Translations under genes and position numbers: made by a program
Origin: Sarcocystis neurona
Taxonomy: Eukaryota > Apicomplexa > Conoidasida > Eucoccidiorida > Sarcocystidae
Length of the DNA: 64,000 nt
NCBI GenBank assembly: GCA_000727475.1
Contig: KL647289.1
Location: 1,614,036-1,678,035 of the forward strand
Reading direction: 5' to 3'
Shown: in pieces, positions 1 to 19,732 of the stretch
How the letters are laid out: each line of letters begins with the position of its first letter
Numbering within the stretch: the first letter of the stretch is position 1
Notes under the pieces: generated by a model
The model's database searches: none
What the model saw: only the letters and a program-made list of their open reading frames with translations
What the model was told of the DNA's origin: nothing

Positions 1-1218
1 CCCCTTACAGTCTTCCAGCGTTTGAAGTAGCTGCTCCTGGTAGCGAAGCTGGGCTACCAGACTTGCAGGCGTGCACGCACAGTTGGTAGACCCTGCCGCA
101 CAAGCTGCACAACTAGTGAGCCTTTCTGTAGAATCACCTCTCTTCAACACGTATGGCAGGCTTGCAGGGCAGTTCTCTGAATGAGACGTGTACGCAGGGC
201 TGCAACCTGCCTTCCACGAGGGCGTCAGTGCCCCACTGCTCAAGCACCGACGGAATCCTTTCCTTGTCGTTTGACTGTCATGTTTTCCACCGCCTGAGGC
301 CAGCGTAGGTCTGCCCAGCTGGAGCGCAGAAGCAGGCAAAAGCGCAACTCCATTGACAGCAGGTGTGCTTGAAACCGTCACAGCATTGGTGTAATAGGTC
401 CCTTCGGAGAATACATGGAAGGTATTCGGCATTTGGTTGGAGCTCCACCTACCCGGCAGGGGCGGACGAGGTGACTGCCGTCCGGGGCAGCGCTTTTCTG
501 CGCTTCAACTTCTTTGCGTGCTGCAGCTCTGCTGCCCGTAGCGTACATCGTACCAGTTTTCGACATCTTTGGGGCGCTGTACACAGAATGTATCGTGTAC
601 AGCTTAGGGGACATAACCATGAGAAACAGTACGATAAGGAGGGAACTACACGGTGCACTGGGCAGGGAAGTGGCACCAGAGCACCTTCAAGAGCGCTGAG
701 ATTTTTCCTGCTGGGTAACTGCTTAGTGGAGGAATTGATGTGTGTTCGCTTCGAGTTTAACTGGCGTTGCAGCTCCTAGAGTGTTCAAAGCTGTTCCATT
801 CTCGTCGTGAGGCGACTAAAAGAGTGCACATGTGTACTCTTTTAGTTCGGCTTGTCCCCGGTGATCGCTTTGAGATCGCCGGTTTTCCCACGACTCGCGC
901 GGGTCTCCCCTACTCTTTGACGAGCCATTGGGGGGGAAAAAGAGAGCAAGGAAGGCCTCGTACGTGGAAATCCGTTCTCCATCGCTGCATGTCGACACAT
1001 AACCGAATGGACAGAGTGCTTGATCCACAAGTGAATAGTGCTTCTGATCCACTAAAGGTGGCAGTGGCACGATGCGCAATAATTTACCTGCCGAGGCGTT
1101 TGAGAAAGAGAACTATATTTTCTGGGCTAAAGCGTAGACCTTTACTATTGAGTGAGCTTGTCAAGGTACCTGGTAGCAACAACACGAAATTTTCACCTGT
1201 ACCGAGTTCCAACAAGGT
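1..1218. other. No gene recognised; 32-base near-palindrome inside
   Basis: Open frames on both strands here are short, without recognisable domains or convincing splice sites. The only structured element seen is the inverted repeat at 815-846, listed separately. This is probably the 3' flank of the minus-strand gene that ends at 1219. Confidence 0.4.
815..846. repeat. 32-base near-perfect palindrome
   Basis: The arms ACTAAAAGAG (815-824) and CTCTTTTAGT (837-846) are exact reverse complements. The 12-base centre is itself almost palindromic around CACATGTG, with one mismatch pair. It lies about 370 bases beyond the stop codon of the minus-strand gene at 1219. It could be a cruciform, an RNA hairpin or a dimeric protein binding site. 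Confidence 0.7.
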
Positions 1219-2634
1219 TCACATGTGCGGGATTGCTGTTAAGGTGCTGCTGAACGAATCGGCTATCTGAAGAGCGTCTTCAGGGTCGACAAATTCCGAA
1301 TATGACTCACTTGCACACACTGTCTTACTCAGCGTGACATGCCCGTGAACATCGGCGAAAATACTTCGCAGATAAGTCGACTGGAGGAGCGTGTTGAAAG
1401 AAAGAGCAGCGGTTCTGGACCGCAAGTATGCTGACGTTTCCACTTCTTTGACCAGCAAAATTGTGAAAAGTTTCTCCACGTCCTCCCAGCCTCCTGGCGG
1501 AAATGTGTCTGCCTTAAATCGAGTTTCGGTGTGCACCTGCTCAGGCAGGATCCAGCTGCAAAATCTGCAGTGGCAGAGTACGGCGAAAAGTATACTTCAG
1601 CAAGGTGCACCACCGAGATGTCGCAGCACTGGAAAAGAACACATCGACGATTATGTGGAGACAACTCCGGACCACGTCGCGGTAGTAACATGTTTCCGGC
1701 GTGAGTCGTTTTCAGGGCTTCGGAGCTCACTTGAGAAAAGAAACACTCTCCTCTTCTCTACATCCGGAGATGCGGAAGATCAAATCTCTTCCTTCTTGAC
1801 CACTGAGGCGTAGACCTCGACGACTTGCAAAGCGCGTCAGGTCTTCCCCTGTTCGCCGACAATTTATCGACACACAGGGAACAACAAAGTTCTTTCTCGA
1901 GAGACGGCATTCCACGCAATTACCTGCTTTCGTTGTTCCTGCCAGCTGTTGTGGTGTTTCAGGCGCTCATTGCTCAAAGCGTCACGGAAGTGCACGCAAG
2001 CTGCGTTCCATGCCTCTTTCGTAAGTGTGCACGCCCTCTGCAATTTGTATCCATGGAGAAGGCTCCAGTGGTAGCTTTCTGCGCTCAGGGCTCCAATTCG
2101 CAACCGTTTTTTAACAAACACCTCTTCCACTCACCTGAAAGATAGCCCTTAGCATTCAGGTCGAGAAGTCTGAAGATATTCTCCACATTGAAGACTTCTG
2201 TGCTGCTAAGCGAGTGTTTCACATTCTCGATCTGAACGCCAAACGGGACTGCAGCATGGAGCGGGGCTGTTACTGGTGCCGTAAGCTGCAGTGTTCGTAC
2301 AAGCTTTGAACTTTGCCATGGATAAGTCTGCTTGGCTTGTTGAGTGGGTTTTGTGTTTAGGTGTCTTCAAGCGCTTCTTAACAAGCGCTTGGTAAGTCCA
2401 CCTGGTGGTTACGGTACGAGAAGGTTGACATACACACACGCACACACGCACACATACATACACACACACACGTTCATACACCAATGTACACCGTCACGAC
2501 AGAACCTTGCAATCTTACGAACATACTTGCCGCTCGAATCCGAATAACATGCAGCAAATTCTCAGCAGGAGCTCCTCGCAGGCGCGGGGGGACGGTGGCG
2601 ACGTATTCCATGACTTGTCCATTCCCTTCACATC
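1219..2634 (-). CDS. Unrecognised protein with one EF-hand-like loop, 5' end missing
   Basis: Four minus-strand exons join with matching phases: 2634-2527, 2285-2135, 2078-1924 and 1536-1219 (732 bases, 243 residues plus stop). Donors seen on the minus strand are CAA|gtatgt, TCAG|gtgagt and CAG|gtaatt. The second exon ends in a segment reading VENIFRLLDLNAKGYLS, which has the D-x-N-x-x-G-Y-L spacing of an EF-hand loop. The third and fourth exons are rich in charged and helical residues (ERLKHHNSWQEQRKQ, then GGWEDVEKLFTILLVKE). No family is recognised, and the loop's last acidic position is not convincing, so calcium binding is only inferred. The acceptor before 2078 is weak, and an N-terminal exon to the right of 2634 is probably missing because no start codon was found. 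Confidence 0.45.
2430..2472. repeat. CA microsatellite
   Basis: Imperfect (CA)n tract interrupted by CG and TA steps. It lies in the intron between the 2634-2527 and 2285-2135 exons of the minus-strand gene. Confidence 0.8.
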
Positions 2635-3638
2635 CTGCTTTACCTGTAAGCTGATGAACTGGTGTGTGTACGTCTCTGGAGAAGGTGAAACTCTGCCGGA
2701 GACAGCGACCAGATTGTGATCCGACTGCCGGTGGAATTACGGAGGAACAAAGCGCTTTGTGAGGGACCCTCGGCCCCACGCTGCGTTCAACAAGCGGATT
2801 TCTGTCCAAGTTTGCAAGCGCTTCTCTCCTTATACATAAATATATGTGCAATGATTTAATAAGTCACGCGTGTGGAGACACAACTGTGGCTTTTCCGCTC
2901 CACATTGCATGCCCGCCTATGCCGGGATCCATTCTTCAGAACGCTGCAGTACAGAACAGCTTCCAGGGCGCTCTCAGCAGGGCGCCTCAGCTGTCCCGTC
3001 GCAGACCCGTCACGACTGCGACCATTTGGCACAAGAAATGTGATACGTCAACAGAACCACCCACCTTCACCCAGTTAGACAGTGTGAGGGCAGCGACACC
3101 TTGCGACTCAGACTTCTCATCAATCCTACCAGGCATGTGGAGATCAAGCCGGCTTGTATTTGCCAGTATCATGGTAAGGAGCCATAGAGCAGATGTCCAC
3201 AGTTTATACGTAAACCATATGTCGCGCGCGATTGAAAATATCTGGTGTGCTCACGTCTTTACGTCAAAACCGTATGAATCGCTAGCAGGCCATGAAGGGT
3301 CACGTAACAGCGCGCTGTGGGGTTAACAAGCCCCTAAGAGAACAAGGCCCGCAAACCAACGTACATCTGCAGGAATTACCTAATCACTTTGTCCATTTCT
3401 TCGCTGAAGTGTGTAGCTGTATGCGACTCCTTCCTCACAAAAAAAGTGTAATTGCGTTGCATCCTCACATCGCGCCGTCTCCGGGAGTTACAGGATGCGG
3501 AGATGACGAGCTGCAGGAAAAGACTCGTGCGAGAGTAGCTGCCAGAGACCCTGTAAATGGGAGGCACTCTTACGGCACGCGTCTGCCGACCGAGCAACGG
3601 CTAACGTTTACAGACGCAGAAACGCCCCTCGCGGCAAA

Positions 3639-13575
<9,937 letters not shown>

Positions 13576-15135
13576 CATCGGTCAATGACCGTTCTGACAG
13601 ACGCAAGGTGTAGGTGTCCTCTGAGTGACGCTGCGGTCGCAAAGAAGCCCTGCGTTTCACACAGCTGCATACACACCACGTATCTCTTCATTTTTAAAAC
13701 GGTGAACAACTCTGTGAAGGTGCTGGCAGAGGACTAGGGATCGCGGCCACGAGCGGTCAGAATTTATCGGACTACAACTACACGGTGCTGCAGCTTAAGA
13801 GGACTGCTTTGAACACGGAATACGGAGGTGTATCCAGAAGCCTACTGGGTCGAGCATCTCTGCACCGCCCGATCGTTCGGTCGCTTTGAGCTGGTGGCAT
13901 TGTTGCTCCAGCAGGATGGAGGCGACACCTGTCAGCTCGTGGTTGACAGGTGCAGTGTGGGCCTCTGTTCAAACAAAGCTGCACGTCTCTTACCTTATTT
14001 GTCATTCTACCCCTTCTGTCGGTATGCATCTTCTTATCGCTGGAATCGAGCGGTGACCCCGTGTGTTCGTTTGTACACCCATATAAATGTAGTGTATGTG
14101 TGTGTCGAGATGTGTGTTTGTATGACTGTTGAGAATTTCACTTGTTGGGACGCAACGGTACGTCCTTGTTTACTGTATATGCACGAAAGAGGACGTTACG
14201 GATTAGGCGTTGAACACCGGGTCACGCTCATCAGAGCCTGTCTGAAAGGATTCGCTTTCCAGGATGAAACAAAGCGTCCCGCGCCCTGGGCCAGCTTTCG
14301 CGGCATCTTGTTCCAGAGTGCAGCTTCAGCGTCCCTTAAGTTGACACTCTACTCCAAATCGACTTCGTGCGTTGAAAATCTTCTTCACGTTGTTGCTGTC
14401 TACTAAGCAAATGGTTATCTCTGCTAGACAAGACCATATTCCTGCGAGTAGTGGCGCACTGCTTCGTGAATAGTGTCCCCCCCTTCGGCAGTGTACGCGT
14501 GCCTAGTGACTTATAGCTAGACAGGATAGGAAAGTTGGTACAGGAGCTTTGTGGCACCACTGAAGTCGAGCCTTCCGTGCTAACATATTATTACTGATCA
14601 TTGCTAGCAGAGAGGCACATACTCTACGTAACTCTTACACTGTAAACTTCTGTTAGGTCTCTCTATATTCCCATCTGCACTCTAGTGCAGTGAAAAGTGA
14701 GTTACGCCAAACGACTTCTACTATATAGCATAAGAGATTCAGAGGCGGCCGTCGACGCACGCAGGCGTACATACTCTACATATTTGTATACACACCATCT
14801 CAAACATGTCGAGACGTATGAAGCCTACACTCTTATCATCCCTGAATCAACACGCCTAACCGGAACTTCGATCCGGAGATGCATGCGCAGATGGGCGGGT
14901 TGTCAACTGCATTCGCAGTTCCTCCACTCCATTTATACGGAACCCGTAAGCCCGTATGTATGAATCTATCTATGAATATATGTATATAGGTGTGTCGCCT
15001 ATGCTGCCGCACGTCCAGCAATTTAATGCACAAATACACCAGCCGAAGCAGGTGGAGCTAAAAAGGAAAGGTGCTTAAAAAAGTGAAGGAGTAGTAAATA
15101 CAAGTCTAGAAAGGACGTTCTCTGAGGCTCTAGTA
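13576..15135. other. Intergenic stretch, nothing recognised
   Basis: Between the kinase stop and the next plausible start I see only short frames, including a 192-codon ORF at 13828-14406 with no domain and no splice-site support. I found no RNA gene or repeat of note. Confidence 0.35.
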
Positions 15136-16189
15136 ATGGGGAACCAAATAGATACAAATGCACTGCCGTACAATTCTTTTGAGGAGATCGAACTTTTCCA
15201 GCAGCTAGCCGCTGCTGAGCGCCGACGAGGTACATGTTGCTCCTACGTAAAAGCTGTAGAGCTTTCCCAGCGTAAATTTCTGCCCTGCGTCGTTGATTTC
15301 CAGCGTAGGCCCGTCTGAAGCGGTAAGCAGACAAAATACGAGTGCGGGCTCTCGCCGCAGATGTCGCCGAAGTCCTATGGAACGAGAGGTTTGGTCGAGT
15401 ATTTTGCTCCCGCCTTCTCATACCTCAGGTCTGCAGCTGTACAGTTGCGTGTAAGCACTCGCTGCGCATCTGCAGCCAGAGGTCTGGGTATAACCCTGCC
15501 GTCACCTTTGCACGTGATCTTGCTGGGCACTGTGGGTTGAACGTATGCACACGCCCAGTGCGTGATAGCTACGGAATCCGTTACCAGTGGTGATGTTTTT
15601 TTGATAGGCATCAAGAGTATATGTGAACAACATGTATGCTAGTCTGTATACTTGTTGCGAGAGAGAACAAGCAGGCCTCCACTTTCCTTGTAGACGTCTA
15701 AAAGTGTATTGTGAGCAGTTGTTTGAACATCTGGTAGTGTTCGGTTGAACATTTGGTGGTGCTTGTGTGAACACCTCGTGGTGGTTGTTTGAACATCTGG
15801 TAGTGCACTCAAGTTGTTCGTATGGCAGAGTCAGTACATGCTGCACGCTCTAAGTCCTCTCTTGTGGTTCTCGTAAGCTTGTACTTTTGCCTTCCCTTCT
15901 GCCGAAGAACAGCTACACCTGCTTAGTAAGTCACAAGCCAGAATGACACTGGACGTCGTGGGTATGCTTTACCATTCGTGAAATCGTAGTAGCAATAGTG
16001 CGCGTGGGCACCAGCGGTGAAGGTTGTCTGAGGCTTCAGCACCAGAAGAGAAGGGCGGAAGGAAAGTCAAGACCAACAGCAGAACTCCCACCAAAGCACA
16101 AAGTGAACACCAGCGGCGGAATTGTGGACGAACGCAGTAGGCCTTTATCATTACATGTTGTAGTGCGGTTGCGTCGGCCGCTACAATAA
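15136..16189 (+). CDS. Possible small N-myristoylated basic protein, unrecognised
   Basis: Three segments join in phase: 15136-15229, 15361-15428 and 16040-16189 (312 bases, 103 residues and stop). The start MGNQIDTN matches the N-myristoylation pattern (Met-Gly, then Asn and a Thr near position 7). Exon 1 continues into an acidic helix (FEEIELFQQLAAAERRR) with donor GAG|gtacat. Exon 2 reads DVAEVLWNERFGRVFCSRLL. Exon 3 is Lys/Arg-rich. The last exon may instead be cut short by a further intron, since the end is less protein-like. No family is recognised. Membrane tethering is inferred from the N-terminus alone. The 22-base repeat at 15719-15806 lies in the intron before the last exon. Confidence 0.4.
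15719..15806. repeat. Four tandem copies of a 22-base unit
   Basis: Four consecutive diverged units share the core TTGAACATCTGGTAGTG (variants GTGAACACCTCGTGGTGG and others). The first and last units are nearly identical while the two middle ones differ. The period is not a multiple of three, so the array is unlikely to be coding. Confidence 0.8.
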
Positions 16190-17440
16190 CAGCAGCGCTG
16201 TTGCTGCAACTTCAGATTCACCATTTGGTGACATGACCAGCAGAGTGGGGCTCACTAAGCATTCTCACCGTAGCCCTGTGCCACAGGACATCTCCTCGAT
16301 CTGCCACACGTGCGTGTGTCCGACCGCAGTACCGCTTATACACCGAACAGCTCTGGGGTAGAGTACGAAGGAGACTCCTCCCAGCTGCCACGCGTGCGTC
16401 TGATCACTCTACCGCGCAGACAAGTAGTTTTTCTTGGCTAGGGTAAAAAGGAGGCTTTTTCAGCTTCGACGCACCTGTTTAGTCTGTGCCTGCGACGTGC
16501 CACTTTAGCGAGACAACAGACGTCCGGCAATCATCTATCCCGTAGGGTCCGACTATCACGAGTTCTATGTTTCTGTCCACCAACCTTTAATAAACGCGTC
16601 CATATGTGCGTCTGCGCTCTGCGCTTCCTTCACTTCACCTGCTACAGCAACTTCAGCGGCAGCGTAGCTGCACGCGCGTCGTGCGTAAGATGCTGACTCC
16701 TACAGCAGCAGCTGCGTCCTGACGCTGTTTGCGTCGCACTGACACTGTTTTGCAGTAGGAACCGGCCATAACCGTCCGAGAAGTTCCCCTTACACAGCAC
16801 ACGGAAATGTACTTCCTGTAAGTGCGTAAGCGCGTGACATCTGCCTGTACATATTAGAACATTGTATGCATTCAGATATACGCTGTGTCCGTATTCATTC
16901 ATTCGACTTAAGGTGTGGTCCCGGGTTGGCACCTACGTTTGCATTTGAACGTGGAAGAGGATACGCTTTTTTAGCGTATGAGCGCGAGTCCTCTTTTTTG
17001 TCTCCACACTCCCGTACAAGTGAGCGTCCTCTACCGCAAAGGTACATTTTCTTCGTGTATGCCGACCTGGGTGGGGCCATCTCCATGTGCAGGTACTCGT
17101 CTGCGGAGCTTTACATCCACGAAGGAAAAAATCCAGGCTAACCATTCCCCTGTTTTACTGTTCCGTGTTCCTCTTTTTATTCGCGACACTTAACCTGAGC
17201 TGCGGTTCACGGCACTCATGCCGACTCCCAGACTTGCACAATCAGCTGATGTTGATGCAGTCCTTTCTGTCAGTGCTGCTGTTGGCGTCGCTGTGAGTCA
17301 TAATGCTGTTGGTACGGTTGCACTGTCGCTGACGACGCTACTATTGTTGGTGAAAAGTTGCCGCCGTTGCTGCTGTTTGCGTGCCACCGTTGCTACCCTG
17401 GAAGACTCGCTTCGCATAGTTGGCCGCAGGAAACTTACTG
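16190..17440. other. No gene recognised
   Basis: Only short frames on both strands, with no convincing splice sites. An A/T-poor stretch around 16260-16500 has two loosely similar segments (near 16290 and 16385) sharing tcctc...ctgccac.cgtgcgt, perhaps an old duplication. Confidence 0.3.
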
Positions 17441-19524
17441 TCGCAGAACAACCCGCAGCACCCCAGTCACCCCTCCGGGAACAAGGAGAACATAGTAGAC
17501 ATACTAAAGACACCCAGGAAACAAGCTGCTGCTGTTACCTTTCGGTGGGCAGAAGACCCTAGTAGGGCCACGTGAGCTGCTGGTGTGCAGCAGCTGGCCG
17601 TCGCCAAGCAAGAGCTGGCCTGATCAGGCTCATGTATCTCGTAGTACGCACATCAGCAGTTTCGAGGCTCGCAGAGCATCCATAGTCGTGCGCAGGGCCG
17701 GACTCGGTCGTCCTGGCTCCAGCGTCGACAAGAATGGCCCTAGGTGGGCGCAGATGCAGACCAAACCGGACCCTGAGAAAGAGCGAAAAATTTCACGGCG
17801 TTTCTGTTACGCAGTACGTGATCGGCCCGAGCACCGCTGAGACTGACGACAGCTGCGGGCCAGCAGCTGTAGCAGCGCTTGCTGCCCCCCTCTTCGGCCG
17901 GCCCTGCATGCCCAGCCGCAGCTCCTAGTAGTGCCAGACACGCTTGCAACCACCGCCACGAGATAATACTGCGTTTTACTTTCCGTCGTGATCTGTTCTT
18001 CCTCGCGGACTACCGGGCAACATCATCGTGAGGCATTCTGCAGCTATTACTATACCTTAAAAAAGTCGCAGTGACATCTCCAAAACAGGGTTTCGTCTGG
18101 CGTGTGTGCATTGCGGATAAGGAACTGCTTCTTTTGCCCATGATACGCCTTTCACGTTCCCGGGTAAGATGTCCCACGTGCACTGTTCTGCCCTTCGTGT
18201 AGCTCCTGGATCAGCAGGCAGTACCCGTCCAGCTTCCTCCTCAACAGACACAATTCTAGGCCGAAGCAGAGGTAGCATTCGCGTCCAGCGCGATGAGGGG
18301 AGGGCGCAGCAGCATCTCTAAAAATAAGACACCGGCTTCAGAGTTTACAGCAGGGCTGCGGGAGCTGCAACGACGACATCAAAGGGTGATAAGCGAGGAG
18401 TCAGCGAAAGCAGCGGCGAATCGCGGGGAATCTGCAGTCGTATACGCGGGACAGTGCAACAGTAGCAGCAGTATTACTAAAGAAACAGCTGCATCATGTA
18501 GACAGACGAAATCAAGACCCTCATCCACAGGAGTATTTGCAGCAGCACCATCACAAACAGGAGAGGAACAGCAGAGCACGTCGAGTCGGAACAGCTATAG
18601 CACAGTGTCAACATCAGCAGCAGCAGCAGCAGCGACGCGTGCCAGCAGAGTACTACGAGGAGTATTAGCAAGAGCCAAAAAGGCCCCGGCTGTGCCAGCG
18701 CGATGCTGCAATTTTCGGATTGTGGCTTAACGGCAGACACCTGCTACAGCGAGGCACCCACAACGTCGTTTTCTTGTACTGATTCTCTATATTCTTACAC
18801 TTTACGACACTCCGTAGACCCAGGTTTTCCTTGTCCCTCTGTGGCACTGCTGCTGAAGCCATGGGAGCTGCTCCTGCTGCTGCGGAGTTTGCTGCAGCAC
18901 TCCCTTGTTGCGCGCGCCGGTCTAAGGTGCTACAAGCACAACGTTCTTTAGCTTTTCAGAGTCATTTGACAGCTGTCGCTGCTAAGGCTGCCGCAGGTGC
19001 TGCTGTGGCTGAAGCACTGCTTTCTTTCCACCATTCGGCGCCGCTTGTCCGCCGATGCGGTGCCAGTCAAAATTCTGAAGATTCTACTACCCCGTGGAAG
19101 CGTGCCGCGGCACTCTCAGCCTCCGCCGTGCGTGCGAGAGGAACAACACCAGCAGGACCTTCACGCCCTGCTGGTATACACGCGAGAGCTGCATCAAGCG
19201 ACTGTACTGCGTCAGGTCTAGCGGATTTAACCGTCAGCTGTGCGCGAACAAGAGTAGCGGATGCTTTAAATGCAGCAACAGCACCAGCGGCGACGGCAGC
19301 AACGAGGAAGGCATCACGATCAGCAAGATCTACAACCTCAGCAGCGCTGCACGTGAGAGCTTCAAAAACAGCAGCAAGACCAGATTTTCCGTCTTTCGCC
19401 AACAATTGGTGCCCTCGGTTGTTACCTCTTAGAACATATTGTTACACCGGATGGCACTCTGCGACAAGGGACTCCTCTCTTCGAGGCACCAGCAGCTGCA
19501 GCTCCAGCAACACTCCGCCAGTAA
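17420..19524 (+). CDS. Unresolved multi-exon gene with KEN-box-like segment
   Basis: Several plus-strand segments read like protein and end at plausible splice sites, but I could not join them all. Segment 1 (about 17420-17571) contains GNKENIVDILKTPRKQ and ends GCCAC|gtgagc. Segment 2 (17591-17813) follows in phase, is Ser/Arg-rich and ends TACGCA|gtacgt. Segment 3 (about 18122-18290) reads HDTPFTFPGKMSHVHCSAL and then Ser/Arg-rich sequence. Segment 4 (18293-18730) is Ala/Ser-rich with a helix GLRELQRRHQRVISEES. Segment 5 ends near 19212 with DLHALLVYTRELHQATVLRQ. Segment 6 (about 19351-19524, stop TAA at 19522) reads CYLLEHIVTPDGTLRQGTPL. KEN followed by a TPRK site resembles cell-cycle-regulated proteins, but that is inference from a short motif. 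This may be more than one gene, and the family is unknown. Confidence 0.35.
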
Positions 19525-19732
19525 CACTTCGTAATGACAGCACGACCGCCGCAGCAGTTCGTGCTCGTTTTTCTCCAGCCGGCGGTTACTGCAGCGGCAG
19601 CTGCTTGGCTGTGCAACGGAAGGTCTTCAGCAGCACAAGCTCCACGGCGGCTCATCTGCAGACAGCAACAGCAGCAGTATCAGCAGTGCGGCAACGCAGC
19701 GACAGCGTCAGCTACAACAGAGTCTCGGAAGG

